Below are positions 31,501 to 43,303 of a stretch of DNA of 64,000 nucleotides, one piece after another. The notes beneath the pieces were generated by a model. The model did no database searches, was not told where the DNA came from, and was given only the letters and a program-made list of their open reading frames with translations. How positions within the stretch are numbered: position 1 is the first letter of the stretch; every line of letters begins with the position of its first letter. Location of the stretch: contig OZ345375.1 of the NCBI GenBank assembly GCA_977006965.1, positions 2,046,001-2,110,000 of the forward strand. The letters are read 5' to 3'. The stretch comes from Phymatolithon calcareum (lineage: Eukaryota > Rhodophyta > Florideophyceae > Hapalidiales). Position numbers and translations under genes: made by a program.

Positions 31501-34500
31501 CTCCATACTTTACACTTTTCATTTTCTATCTTTTGCATAGGCGCAAAGCGCTGCCACGGAGCCACTTGTCCAAGGCTAAAAGTACATTATCCATGGAAGC
31601 AACTGTTTGGGAGAGGTTCTTCCTAATCAAGCTAATGCCTCGGAGAATGACGTGCCCGCTGCTTTGTCGCCGGCTGAACGACTGCGGTAAGTATTAGTTC
31701 CTCTCGCGACTGTGCGCCCACAACTCAGATCGCGATCTTCATGAATCATGAATCATGGTGCCCCTAGTAGGTGATCTGTCGGGCCATAAGGGAATCGTGT
31801 CTCTCGCGTATTTATGGGCTGTTTTTCCGCTCCGGTAGTACAAGAAGAAGAAGAAAGGAAGATTTTTATTTAAAAGTTACCAACGCATCTGCTGACGGTT
31901 GGGACAACTTTCCTGATGCCAAGAGGTTTTGGCTGGATTCTGTCTAAAGTAGAGTTTCTTTTTTGTTGTTGGTCCGCTCCGGTACTAGTGCATAACAAGT
32001 TCCTTTCTTCCCGTAAGGGAAGGTGGGACTTATTCGGATTTCGTCTCTATTACTTTGGCGCCGCACGGTCAAGTCCGCCTTCGAGTCCCTTTGAACACGC
32101 GGAGTTCGAGAGGTTCCACCTCTTCTTGACTGCAACCTTTTCGCGAAGCAAGCCGGTACTGCGACAATCGCTGTCAAGGCCCGTTACCACTTTTTCGTGC
32201 GCTCGTGCGAGGTCGACTGCCCAGCCAAGCGTGCTGCCTATGGATGACGTCGTCCCTGCCCATTTTTCTTCTCGCCTTCGTCTCTTAATTCGTGCCGCAA
32301 GCTTCGTGTCAGTGTCTGCGCGGCAATTGCTCAGCTTATTTCTCTCGAAGCGCTCTCCTGAAGAACCTGATATCACCGGCTATATTGTGTTTCCAATTAT
32401 GATGAAATCTAGAAGTCGGTCTGCTAGTGAAAAACTGAATAATCCAAGATCATCAGCAGAAGGTTCAAGGGTACTCTCAAGGCAGGCCATATGTTTGGCG
32501 AATTCATTTGCGCTCACAGAGCAGAAGCACGGCGCAGTCGAAGGATTCACACGGGGTCAAAATGCTCGCAGAGTGGAAACAGGAACATTATACAACTCAT
32601 GGAAGCTTTCGCCGATGCTTTTGTGGCGGCCGAAGCTGGTCATGATAAGTCAATTATTGCTTCGACTCTCAATACAAATGCAGTTCCGCGTTTGATCCTG
32701 AATAGATTTACTGCGGTGAACGCGGCAACTGGTTGATCGGGGAAAATGAACGCAGGGCAACCCTGCAAGAAGAAGTGTAAAAAGTGCCCCAGGGAACATG
32801 AAGGTGGTCAGTGGGCATGACTCTGCGTCGCTGAGTGCGCGAGTAGAGGCACCGGAGGCACTTTGTCATATGCTGTCAGCTAAGTAGCTGCTTACTCTTA
32901 CTGTTCGTGTCCCAACCTCCTCGTCGCCCACTCGCTGCAGTCAAATACTTTTCACAGAATAAGGACGTTTAATGGATGCTTTCTTGTCTGGTTCTGCAGC
33001 GTACGACTGGCATGAGCGTTTTCTTGCGAAAGGTGTAAGCTTTTTTGATGGTAGCCCACAGTTCAAGTCACACCAGTCGATCAGGTGAAAATTGCGACTA
33101 CTTGCTCTCATTTTCTTCCTCGACATTCTATCCTTTTGTGGCTCGGCTGCCTTACATACATCATCCGGATATTTAAGTCGCACTGAAAAACGAGTCGCGG
33201 TCACGAATTCGGTGTGACGTCACTCACCGTTTTTCGCTCTTCGTCTTGGAGCATACTAAATTCCAGACGAAAGTATACCCCAGATGCTGGTGTCAAAAAT
33301 AATCACTGCTATCCAAGAGCATCATGCTGTTTTCCTCTCCGCTAATCGTAGAAGACCAAGGTCGGAACTTCTCACAGACTACGAGCTCTTGCAAGTCCGA
33401 TAGCCATACCCATTAAAAAGTACAAGCAGCAATTCCACTTCTTCTCCTTTCTTTCTTTAAGATCTGCATCCTGCTATATACTTCTAGTCTCCAAAGAGAC
33501 CTAGATCATCTAAGCACACGAAAAACTTGCGTTACTCTTTAATATCATGCTCTTTCATCAAGCAATCTAGCATGTTTTGACTGAAATGATGAGCATATAG
33601 AACTGGCCTTGGAAGCAAGAGTCTGACATGAAACTAAACTTGTCTCAATTCCAATCAAGAATCCAACATGTAGACACGCAATGATGCAGTGGCGCCAGAA
33701 GCTGCAGGAATAGTCGACCTAAATTCCGAAATAGGTTCTGCGAGCAGGAAGCACGCAATAGGCTTCCAGCAAACGCCATGGCTGGAAAGCAATCGGAAGC
33801 CTACTTAAGCAGTTCTCCCTTCGTAGTTTTAGTAGAGAGCATCTCATCATCGCATGGAGAGAGATAACCCCATTTTAGGATAAACACAACCTTATCTTTT
33901 CACTCCCAGTGATTACAAATAGATCGGTTCCCAAACACGTGCAGCAATATCTTGCCCCAATCGTCAGAGAACCCCCAAATGCTGCTGCAGAATAACATTA
34001 GTGCACTATGGAGGAGCTGGAATTGGGGCTCCTAAACATTCAGTCTTTGTATCTAGGTCGCTTCTTCGGAGCGCCCTAATTGCGCCAACTCTCCGGCAAG
34101 ATGTCGGCAAGATGTAGGCAAGATCATACTAAACACGTATTTCTGCCAAGACAATAGTACGGCTGGCCTCTTTGTGCTGTCTCGCAATTACAGCACCAAT
34201 GGACAATAAAGCAAGAGTACAGATGCTGGTCGAACCTTTCAAAACGGGTTTGCGCGGAGACAGGACAACCTTGAGTATTTCCATTCTCTTCTTCTCTTCT
34301 CGGAACGTAAAGCGATATGTTCCTCAACACTATTTGCTGGTATCAGCTTATTCCGACTAGACCAACGTTCCAGGGCGCTCTGAGGCCAGTCTACAGTCTT
34401 TCTAACCCTTCATTCGACTCTAATTCTTCTGGCTGTCGTGCCTCGCTCCCTCATCCTCGCACCAGTCGTCAGAACGACTGTGGACTTCCTTAGCCGGGAA

Positions 34501-35222
34501 AAGGAAAGACTCTGTGTGTCTGTAATCCTCTTTGTCCCCACGGGGGCTCACAAGGAAGTGCTTTATACATATGAGCGCGGAATAGCGATCAATATTTTTG
34601 TTCCGACTTCTCCGACCCCCGCCGACGAATTCGACTGGCTCAATACTGTCAATAAGCGCACCATTCTATATATTGTTTATATTTTGAAAACAAAAACCAC
34701 GCGTATTACGAAACTGTAATATTCAACCACGGCCTTCCCGTGGCCTCCTCTCCCTTCTCTGATTACGTAGCTTACCTGGCCCTCGATTACACTCGCTGTA
34801 CTGGGACCGACGCCAGCCCGAGCTGTAAATCGAATCGTCAGGCGCTTTCAAGGCTTCTTCTGTCTCGAGCCGCTTTGTAATGGGCCACTGTTTGAAACTT
34901 CGAAATCTTCCTTTAGAGCCTGTCCGCACTGTCAACAGCGTTCAACTTTTCGCACTGCATTGTTCTCCGACTTGACGAAAAGCTGCACTTAACCGCCTGA
35001 AAATCGGAATAAGCCTTCTTCGGGTTTCCAATCCAACACTCTTCGAATTCATTCCTCTTGCTGATGCAGTTAAAACTTTGATATCAATGCGACTAAAGGA
35101 TTCATCTGGAGCTTCTCGACTAACTCCCAATCCTTAACTCTACCTTCTAACCTTTCATCACAATTACCTCCAACCATTCATCAATCCTCAAACAACTACA
35201 AAGCCTATCCCCACCTTTCGTC
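31501..35222. other. intergenic, no gene recognised
   Basis: It contains the inverted copy of the short TTAAATAAAAAT family at 31838-31908 and otherwise unremarkable sequence. A 259-codon plus-strand frame at 31916-32695 starts inside the tail of that repeat, has biased composition and no motif, and is not accepted as a gene. The bZIP promoter should lie just before 35223; no clear TATA box was seen. Confidence 0.4.
31838..31908 (-). repeat. short dispersed 3'-terminal repeat, copy 2 (inverted)
   Basis: The minus strand reads AAAGTTGTCCCAACCGTCAG, then GCAGATGCGTTGGTAAC and TTTTAAATAAAAATC, and ends in a TTCTTC-rich tail. It is the best conserved of the three copies. Confidence 0.65.
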
Positions 35223-35831
35223 ATGGCCTACTACGCCTATCCAGCAACATCATCCACCCCCTCTCCCTCACCGCTAACTTCTCCGCCAACTTCGTTTACC
35301 ACAACTGCCTCATCAGCATTATCAACCCATCGATCGCAACAGCATTCTTCCCCGCCCCCTCTCTCCCGTCCGAAACGCGGCCGTCGCCGCAAGCGTCCAG
35401 ATCTCTCCAACGAGGAGCGTCGTCAACTCCGCGCCGCACAGAACCGTGACGCCACGCGTCGATCACGTGAGCGCACCCGTCTACGCGCCCAACTTCTCCG
35501 TCGCGAACTTGAACTATCTACTCGTCGCGCGGCTCATCTCACCGCCGAGCGCGACCACCTATTACGCCACGTGGCAGCCAATGCGCAACCTGTCTGCCCT
35601 TCGCCGCCCCTATGCTCCGACGACTCGAGCCGGCAAACTACTTCAACACGGCCTGGAAAGCGGCATCAAGGTGCCATGAGCCTCGCTGTCATTCTAAACG
35701 ATCCTATCGAAATTCCGGATTGCGCTAACAACGACGTTTTCCGATCATCTGCAATTGTACCGGCCTCGCAAATCACCAGCCCGGTGTCGGCATCTTGTGA
35801 AAGCGCCGGTGTGGATGCTGTATATTTCTGA
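35223..35831 (+). CDS. bZIP transcription factor (202 aa)
   Basis: The protein is a sequence-specific DNA-binding factor of the basic leucine zipper class acting in the nucleus. After a Ser/Thr/Pro-rich N-terminus and a basic cluster (PKRGRRRKRP, residues 50-59), residues 65-85 form the basic region with the signature N-x7-R (Asn74, Arg82: NRDATRRSR). Leu92 stands ten residues after Arg82 as in bZIP proteins, and Leu106 and Leu113 continue the heptads with Ser99 replacing one leucine. The zipper is therefore short, about four heptads, and may need a partner. The C-terminal 80 residues are low in structure. The ATG is in good context and no intron is needed. Confidence 0.85.
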   Translation: MAYYAYPATSSTPSPSPLTSPPTSFTTTASSALSTHRSQQHSSPPPLSRPKRGRRRKRPDLSNEERRQLRAAQNRDATRRSRERTRLRAQLLRRELELSTRRAAHLTAERDHLLRHVAANAQPVCPSPPLCSDDSSRQTTSTRPGKRHQGAMSLAVILNDPIEIPDCANNDVFRSSAIVPASQITSPVSASCESAGVDAVYF

Positions 35832-36945
35832 TTACGTTCGCGCGTTAACGACGACCCCAATACTAATTCTTGCTTCCATAGGTGGCAATTACAACACGGA
35901 GAGTGAATAGAAGTGATCGATACGTCTAACTTGTACTACTTAAACACGATCTAACAACGCTATGACTATGAACATCATTTGCGAACCCTTACGGATCAAC
36001 AAGCACGCTTTCTACCGAGCATCACAACGCGTACTGAAAAACATACGTGCACCTCATGTACGTCCGCTACTCCAGTGAGAGTCCATGCCCACTGCTTGAA
36101 TTCCTATCTCACAGTACTTTCCTGAAAACGCTCTGATAGCCTCGTCTTGACGATGACTTGTTCAACTATTTTTCTGGTCCACCAGACCCCTACTCACTTT
36201 TTCAACTCTCCGTGTTCTTCCACTTCGGCTTCGCGAGACCTATTGCGAAATCTGAAAAAGAACTTATTACGCTCACCTGATGCTGTGGATCAGGCGTGGA
36301 AACAGCACAGAGCTTTTTTTTGCATAAATATTCGAAAAAGATTATTTTGACATGCGTTGGAGCACCTTTTCTTCTATCTGATGCGGTAGCGTAAGGGGCA
36401 ATTTCCGCAATCAGACTTTGTCATGCTACTTTAAGTTCAGCAGTAAAGCCTACCGGTTGCCTCTGCAAGGACGAATGCTTACGCCGCCAATCAAATGGAG
36501 TGAAGGACGGGGGAACGTTCGGGTCTCAGGCAGTCCTAGCTCCTTGGCGCACTCCTTTCCCTTGGAGTATTTATGCATTTTCTTTTCAGCGGTTCCTGAA
36601 CGACGTGCAACAGTGCGACACGGGCTACTGGACGCCTTGCGCAGCCTCTTTCAATGGTCGAGCGCTGCACGTAGCGCGGTACGTAAGTGGAGTTGTTTCT
36701 TCAAGTGACGATGACCTTTGGCGCCGCAGGCGTTTGGTACATCACATATCTGCAGACGCAAGCCGAGGTTTGGCTTCCCACATTGCCCGGCGTACTGCAG
36801 CGCCGGGAGAGTTTTATGACTGTCCGAGGTGCAAGAGCGAACAACGTCGTGCAGGCGATTCTGAACGAAATGAAAACTTCCCTTTCTCTCGTTTATACAA
36901 TAAATTAATCGCCTCGCAAATCACTCAAAAAACTAAGCATAAAAG
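35832..36945. other. intergenic between bZIP and MED12 (3' ends facing)
   Basis: The two genes converge here. Frames are short, overlapping and without motif. AATAAA-like strings occur (about 36898 on the plus strand). Nothing else was identified. Confidence 0.4.
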
Positions 36946-39900
36946 TTATCGCACCAGACACGAAAACGTCGAGTAGGTTCGCTTAAGCCTTACCGACTTC
37001 TTATTCACCTCATCCAAAACATCCCCCTGTCCTCCAAAAGCCGCCATGGGGATAGCCGGCTGTTCCCCCTCCCCACGACCATATCCCTCCAACAGGTACC
37101 ACGCATCGACATTGGCTCCGTCAGCGTCCTTCGCCGAGAGGACCGACTGTGGCAGACCACCAGCGGCAAGCTCTCCGGTAGCCTTTCGCAATTTCTTCGA
37201 ATCTTCGGGTTCAAGCCATGTGTGAATTCCATTCAGGATATCCACAAGTTCAGCGCGGAGCATATCTGGACCGTGAACATCGCATGCGTCGTCGAGTGAG
37301 TCGCCAGTCGCGCCCAGGATATGGTTCCCGTTCGCAACTCCTTCGGCTCGCTCCACAGCGTCGACTTGAGCAACGCACACGCGGAGCAGCTCGATGATTT
37401 GTTCCACGGCAACAGGGGAAAGGAATGCTACAGCGGCCTTGAGAAGACGAGCAGCCGCGCAAGCGAGGCTTTCCCAATGCAACAATTTCGGTGTTTTTTT
37501 GCACAGCTTGAGCAGAATTTTCGTTCGTGCCTCTATCGCACCTGAAGTCCGAATGCCGTCCTGTGATACATCTCGAGGAAGGCAGTTTTTCGATGAAGCT
37601 TCAGCAAACCTATTCACAAGATGCATCATCTGTGTCCGCATCAAATCTGCAACTTGCCCACATTGTTCCTCGCCGATGTAATCCGCAACGGTGTGTAAAA
37701 TGGCTCGTCGAGCTTCATCAGCGTCAAACCATTCCGATGAGCGCTGTTGGTTCAAAAAGCTGTCTTGTGGATTTTCCACAGTGATCCCAGTTATGAAACA
37801 ATCCAAACTCTCCGCCATGACCTCGACGGCACGCAGCCCAATATGGCCTGCCGCAATCACTTTTTCTTCTTGCTTCTCGTAACATTGCAGGATCATTTTC
37901 GTCATACTTGCACATTCATCCTTCGACACCAACGTCACTAGCGTCTCGCATGCATCGCTTACAAAATCTTCATGGCTTCGTCTCGACACTCTTGACAAGT
38001 ACTGGCAGCAAAGCTGCATTTGCGTAGATCCCAGCGGCTCTAGTCCGATTCCTCGAATGATTCCACCCTCATCATCGGGTGACTTGCCGCACATAGTCGA
38101 CACGGTAGTGACAAGTGTGTCTGCAACTGTTTCGAGTGCAATTCCGGCATCTCTCGGTAGATTTTCAAGCACCGTACGGTGCAGCCGGTCAAAAAATGGC
38201 TTTCCGGCATGTAATGCCGTCAGCCTCTGCAACCATGGACGTGAGGCCAAGGCGTCAAGCGCACTAGCCGCGCCAGAGTATTGGAACAAAGCTCCCACTA
38301 TAACAAGTGCAACAATCTCAATCGCAAACACCGGTCTCATCTCATCACCCAAAGCTTCCATCCAAACCGATCCCACAATACTCGTGATGTTATCAATAGC
38401 CAATCGATAGGGAGGATTCCCATTCTTGACCGCATTGAGTCTTGCTGAAACGCGTAACACCGGGATAATAACGCCTTCCGCCACATGATTCACACAGAGC
38501 AAGTCCTTGTAGAAGCGGTCAATCTCTGCCGGACCTATCCGAGCCACGAGTAACTTTCTTAGATTTGATTTCTTGTTCCCCAGCAACTGATCCAGCCCCG
38601 ACGAATGCCACTTATACTTGCCCAAATCCTGTATCACACATTTGGTGCTACTTGACAACAGAGCCTGCAGCGTGTGTACCAACGGCTTCTGTAAGTCGTC
38701 CTGTTGCTCAATCAGAGCTTGAAGGTGACCAGAGAGCAACGCGCAGTACAACGGTTTTGTTGTTGCAAAATTGGTGCTCGGCAGAACGCCCACTACAAAT
38801 TCCTTCCACCGCGCATGATCGCTCGCTGGTCGCCCACAAAAGTACTTCCCAAACACCAGAGCAGTTCGTTCAACGTACACCCGTATCCTCGGTTGTCCCG
38901 CACCACCAACAGTGACATGCCACATGCGACCGAGAACGCCCAATGCCGCGGACAGACGATTTGTTGCTGCAAACAACGGGGCTAGTTGATACATGCATTC
39001 CAAACCGGCGATGAGAGCGATATACAAGCTGTTACCAGAGACCTGTGTTTGACTTTTCTCCGCAGCCGCCGAAACAAGGCGTGCCATACGATCGAGCACG
39101 TAGTCTGTCGCGAGCGACGATGCACCCACCGCACGTAAGAAAGACACGGTAGGTCGTAAAAGAACGCCAAAGTTCTCTGGCTTTTCGTCCTGCGCATCCG
39201 AAATCTCATCGACAACAGAGTCGATGACTGCGAAAATCACGCGTATATCGCCCTGCTCTTTCAGCCGTGCACCCTGTTTGATACTTGCCAACTCACTGCC
39301 ATCACGGATGCATTGTAAAATTTGATCCAAAGTGGCTTTGAGCGCCACTCCATCAGCACGAGACGGGAGCACTCCGTTTCGCCGCAACAACGCGCGTCGC
39401 GAGTCCGCACTTTGTCTGTCTTCAGGTTCAGGGAGAAGCTGCACATATCGAACCAGTCGAGCGCTGCTGTGATGCGCCAAACTGGTGAGTCGGGCGACGT
39501 CACGAACAAATGCCGACAAAGAGAAGACGCCGACACGGCACATTCGCGCGATAAGCCATGCGACACGGTCATCACAGACGACAGTTTCCCTGTCATCTTC
39601 ATCGCCAAGATCTTTCAGGAACACCCATATTTCTCTGTGGAAAACTGGAAGTTGTTGCCCTGCCGGGGGCACCGGTCGCGAATTCGAAACAGAAGTGTCA
39701 TTCGACTGCACTGACACCTTTTTTGTCAATGGTTCCGGTAGAGTTTCGTTTTTCGGAGCGGTTGAAGTATTCACCGCTGGACCAGCGAGTAAATCAACCG
39801 CAGCCGCAGCAGTGGCTGTGACCTGCGAAACATCTAACGTGGATGCTGCACTTGCCCATCTGCAAATGTGATCAACCGCGGCGCGGTCGCCCCCGCGACC

Positions 39901-41415
39901 GGCAAAAGCTTGTCGCAATACATTGAGCAGGATTGCTGGATTACCCACAGCCGGAAACTCTTCCAATGCCGCAGTCGCATCAAGGGGAGACACTACATCA
40001 GCTGCCCCATTCCCTACCACATTCTTCTTACTCTTCAATTTCGTCGGTGACGAATCCGCGACAGCACCTCCCTCTTTTCTATCGTTTTTCGATGGCAGAT
40101 CAACATTCCGCTCGGTGACAAGTTCCAATGCCTTTTCAATAACAGCTTCCGCGGTGTATTTTTCAGGAGCATCTGCCTCCAGTCGCGAATTAGCCACGTG
40201 TTGCGACCCAACGCTTCCCAAAAATGAAGCAAGATGGATAGTAGCGTTATTAAACACCACCTTCGACGTTGTGCTCGCAAGTGGTGGTTGCGGCTGACGC
40301 ACCTGACCACGACGCGGCGTGGAGGTGCCGTGCAGTGCTGCGTATGCAGCACCAAGAAGGTAACCAGCGGTCGGCATGAGTGCGTCGCGAAGCGCCTGTA
40401 CCCGGACACGATCAGCACAAAACTGAGGCAAGAAGCGTTGGACAGCAGCGACGGCAATTTTAGCACCATTACTAGCAATTGCCGGGGACGACAGCAACTC
40501 AGTGCGTGCGGAGGCGGCCACACGGTCGAGCCATGCCTTTGAATCTAAAAGGTCCTCGTCAGACTGCCAACGCGCAAGGTCCAGAACGTAGTTCCAAAAT
40601 TGTAGACGATCCATAGTCCCCAACGAGGATGTCTTTCGCGCTCGAATTGCATCGAGCTCGGTTTTGAGAAGGCTGCACAATTGTCGAGTCCAGAAGACTC
40701 GCGGAGAACGCGGCGATCGATCAGGGGGAACTTGTTTGACACACTCGTTCAACACGGCGATGCGGATATACCACGCGGCGCGTTGTGTGGGCACCCCGAG
40801 ATTGGCCATCATTTCCAAAACCTTACCCGCCGCTCGCGCAATAGCCGGGCCGAGCGGCACGGCGCCCGCAAGTTCGGCGGTGGAGAAACTACCACCGGAA
40901 CTCAGTTTGTTGAACCAATCTTCCAGAGAGCTCGAAGCGGAAGGTTTCTGATACGGGAACGTTGGTTTCTTCTTGTCCGCGGGGTCGATATCGTCGGCAA
41001 CAATGGTTTCAAGCTCGATACGCTGGAGTTTCGAGGGCCTTGCGCGTCGCAGATTGGAAACACCAGCGCGGATTTTGGTTAGCATTCGTGCGAGCTTGTC
41101 CTGTGAATGGGAGGCATGGTCTGCGTCGGCGGCAAGCGAAAGTGCGCCTGGCGGGGCGGCGAGAGGGACATTGGTGGAGCGGAAATCTGGATTGCCTGAG
41201 AGACAAGACCAGAACTCGTAGGCCTGTTTGCGTTCAGAATAGCCGCTTGTAACGGCCGAGCGGTCAAGGAGAAGTTCGGCGAACGGGGCGTGCGATGGAC
41301 CGTCGACGGGGTAGACGTCTGCGCGAGTTCCAGGAGCCAGCTCGGGGACCCAGTCCGGGATTACGGAGCTGTCCTCCTCCTCGGGCATGGCGGTGAAAGG
41401 GCGAGTATGCAACAT
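36946..41415 (-). CDS. MED12: Mediator complex subunit 12 (MED12-like), ~1489 aa
   Basis: MED12 belongs to the kinase module of Mediator (with CDK8, cyclin C and MED13), which reversibly represses or tunes RNA polymerase II transcription. Near residues 175-245 of the frame the sequence LEDWFNKLS...VP...LGVPTQRAAWYIRIAVLNE matches the Med12 domain, with its W..L...VP..RA.W.I(K/R) pattern. Further on, WLIARMCRVGVFSLSAFVRDVARL followed by RYVQLLPEPEDRQ and RRALLRRNG matches the second conserved block of MED12 (GVFS..AY.R.L ... R.L..LP.P). The remainder is helical repeat-like. The open frame begins with GTG at 41451. The first ATG is at 41415-41413 and a second at 41388, in front of an acidic PEEEDSS segment; I use the first. 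The gene is a single exon. Confidence 0.85.
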   Translation of the reverse strand: MLHTRPFTAMPEEEDSSVIPDWVPELAPGTRADVYPVDGPSHAPFAELLLDRSAVTSGYSERKQAYEFWSCLSGNPDFRSTNVPLAAPPGALSLAADADHASHSQDKLARMLTKIRAGVSNLRRARPSKLQRIELETIVADDIDPADKKKPTFPYQKPSASSSLEDWFNKLSSGGSFSTAELAGAVPLGPAIARAAGKVLEMMANLGVPTQRAAWYIRIAVLNECVKQVPPDRSPRSPRVFWTRQLCSLLKTELDAIRARKTSSLGTMDRLQFWNYVLDLARWQSDEDLLDSKAWLDRVAASARTELLSSPAIASNGAKIAVAAVQRFLPQFCADRVRVQALRDALMPTAGYLLGAAYAALHGTSTPRRGQVRQPQPPLASTTSKVVFNNATIHLASFLGSVGSQHVANSRLEADAPEKYTAEAVIEKALELVTERNVDLPSKNDRKEGGAVADSSPTKLKSKKNVVGNGAADVVSPLDATAALEEFPAVGNPAILLNVLRQAFAGRGGDRAAVDHICRWASAASTLDVSQVTATAAAAVDLLAGPAVNTSTAPKNETLPEPLTKKVSVQSNDTSVSNSRPVPPAGQQLPVFHREIWVFLKDLGDEDDRETVVCDDRVAWLIARMCRVGVFSLSAFVRDVARLTSLAHHSSARLVRYVQLLPEPEDRQSADSRRALLRRNGVLPSRADGVALKATLDQILQCIRDGSELASIKQGARLKEQGDIRVIFAVIDSVVDEISDAQDEKPENFGVLLRPTVSFLRAVGASSLATDYVLDRMARLVSAAAEKSQTQVSGNSLYIALIAGLECMYQLAPLFAATNRLSAALGVLGRMWHVTVGGAGQPRIRVYVERTALVFGKYFCGRPASDHARWKEFVVGVLPSTNFATTKPLYCALLSGHLQALIEQQDDLQKPLVHTLQALLSSSTKCVIQDLGKYKWHSSGLDQLLGNKKSNLRKLLVARIGPAEIDRFYKDLLCVNHVAEGVIIPVLRVSARLNAVKNGNPPYRLAIDNITSIVGSVWMEALGDEMRPVFAIEIVALVIVGALFQYSGAASALDALASRPWLQRLTALHAGKPFFDRLHRTVLENLPRDAGIALETVADTLVTTVSTMCGKSPDDEGGIIRGIGLEPLGSTQMQLCCQYLSRVSRRSHEDFVSDACETLVTLVSKDECASMTKMILQCYEKQEEKVIAAGHIGLRAVEVMAESLDCFITGITVENPQDSFLNQQRSSEWFDADEARRAILHTVADYIGEEQCGQVADLMRTQMMHLVNRFAEASSKNCLPRDVSQDGIRTSGAIEARTKILLKLCKKTPKLLHWESLACAAARLLKAAVAFLSPVAVEQIIELLRVCVAQVDAVERAEGVANGNHILGATGDSLDDACDVHGPDMLRAELVDILNGIHTWLEPEDSKKLRKATGELAAGGLPQSVLSAKDADGANVDAWYLLEGYGRGEGEQPAIPMAAFGGQGDVLDEVNKKSVRLKRTYSTFSCLVR

Positions 41416-41451
41416 GGCGACGGACGTTGGTGACGCAACGAGAAACTGCAC

Positions 41452-43303
41452 CGCGAGGGCGGTAGGGATAGCGCGACGCGGTCGCGTGCATCTATGCGTA
41501 CACGCATCTGTATGACCGCGTGAGAAACATGCACTCCAACATAACAGATGTTACAGATTTGCAACCTGTCACTTCAATTGGCCTATGCGGCCAATCGGTT
41601 TGATACAAGCTCTCACTGTAAGCTCGACCTGTTGAGCAGTCGATGCAATGATGCCACTCTTCCGAAGCATGACGTGCAAGGTCGATAAACCGCGGCTAAA
41701 GGTCTAGGCGTCTTGGTATAAATTAGGACACCACTAAACTCATCGCGAATGAAGAGCTTTGATATAGCTCACGTCTTGCACTCTTCACCGTGTATTACTA
41801 TGGGATGCGTTCAATTTCCTGGACGTTCGCGAAAGGTTTACGGAGTTCTGTAACGGGATATGCAAGCGCCCCGATGCGAGATACCTGCGTAGTTTGCGCT
41901 CTGATAAAAAGTTTGGATCTCTGGTTCAGTTTAGCTGTGCGCGACTCTTTGTGATACGTCTGTGAGTTTTGTTGGCTGGCTACAAAAATAACAGCTCTGT
42001 CCTCTTTTAGGGCAGCTGGAATATTCACCTTGTTCCACGAGGGGTGAGATTTCCTTTCTATACGCACGACCGTGCTAACAAGCAGGAAGTTTTCATGTCC
42101 ATTGATTATGGGGCTGGAGAGCGCCACGCAGTACCCGCGTTTCTTGAGATACTTCGTCAAATTAGCGTGGTACTCCCCGCAAACTAGACGCATTAGAGCA
42201 ATTCAGATCATATCCGAAGCTGTGCTAAGACGTTCCGACCTGAAAGGCTCCCAGAGTATACTAGCGATCCCATCAACAGACATCACATCTTTAATTCAAT
42301 TGAGGTGATTCTGAGCAGCGGTGATGTTCGGCTGAACACTAACTGCATTCCAGATGTCGAAAGAACCTCATCTGCACGTTCTCAAGCGCTTTCATGCTCT
42401 TGCTCTTCATGCGTTCCCCACCCACGACATGTTATGGTCTAGTGCAATCATTTCTTCGCTTGGAAAATATAAAACAAGTTTTTGAGCACTGTGACATCTT
42501 CTTCTTCGTCTAGATGTTTATCGGCATCAAAGCTGCTCCAGAGCAGCTGATCCTTCTATTAGAGGAGACACTTCCCACTTCCCAAGCTTCAGAGCTGCTG
42601 AACACCATCGGGTAAACTTCACCTTGAGTCTGCGGAACGGTGCAGGTTGGATTTGTGCTGCGCATAGCCCTGGTAGAAAGGGGACCTGGCCTTGGGTGGT
42701 CAGTTGTGGATAGTTCTTGAGCTAATGCCCTGGAGGAGGACTAAAATTTTACCTAGAGAAGAGTGCTAGTAGTTCTATTCGCATCCTCCTGCAGTCACGT
42801 TCAGCTTGTATCAAAGTTGCAGAGGCCTTCGCACCAAGCATCTCTTTTGTACCAGCCAGTGAGCCGCTTAAATCAGAGCAGGCCCGACAAATTTCGTTGG
42901 GCCTGCCCTGAGTTGATGAAAACATCTTCGTCGAGCTTCGCTCCACACTCCACTTTGTGAAGGACGCTGAAACTTAATTCGGTGTACAAAGGAAGTGCAG
43001 GAACTGGAACAATGAGAGTGACATACTAGGAAAAATCGGGTATTGGTTATGTCAACCAACTGGAGGTTAATACAACCCCATAGACAGAGCTTATCAGCCC
43101 TGCAGTTCAAAGCCATGCACATATTCAATAAAGCAATTATTACTGATTTCGATCTTTTCAAGCCTTCTGCTACAAAAGCGTGGCGCGATTCCTTGCACAA
43201 TTTTTAAACAATTAAAATTGTTTTACAAAAACCGTGTCCAACACATACATTGATAACAAATAGAACAGTAAAGCTGTTCACGATAGATAATAGTAGACAA
43301 ATA
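41452..43303. other. intergenic, with one doubtful minus-strand frame
   Basis: The part next to 41415 should hold the MED12 promoter. Between 41.8 and 42.2 kb a minus-strand frame is open (described separately). The rest has short frames and nothing recognised. Confidence 0.4.
41798..42193 (-). CDS. hypothetical 131-aa frame, unrecognised
   Basis: It starts with ATG at 42193-42191 and encodes a soluble basic protein. Residues 5-35 (CGEYHANLTKYLKKRGYCVAL, then SP) are loosely reminiscent of the G-x-Y-x3-L-x2-(Y/F)-L-x3-G-x-x-V-x-L-x-x-P pattern of IS110-family transposases. The acidic catalytic residues cannot be placed and the rest does not follow that family, so this is only a hint. No neighbours support a function. 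Confidence 0.25.
   Translation of the reverse strand: MRLVCGEYHANLTKYLKKRGYCVALSSPIINGHENFLLVSTVVRIERKSHPSWNKVNIPAALKEDRAVIFVASQQNSQTYHKESRTAKLNQRSKLFIRAQTTQVSRIGALAYPVTELRKPFANVQEIERIP

Noticed and set aside
31916-32695. 259-codon plus-strand frame
   Set aside because: It begins inside the inverted short repeat tail and shows random-like composition without motif.
37005-41564. Frames of 60-160 codons overlapping MED12 on both strands
   Set aside because: Shadows of the MED12 frame; no independent motif.
41798-42193. IS110-type transposase fragment
   Set aside because: Only a loose G-x-Y...L...G...V...P pattern; catalytic acidic residues cannot be placed, so it is listed as hypothetical only.
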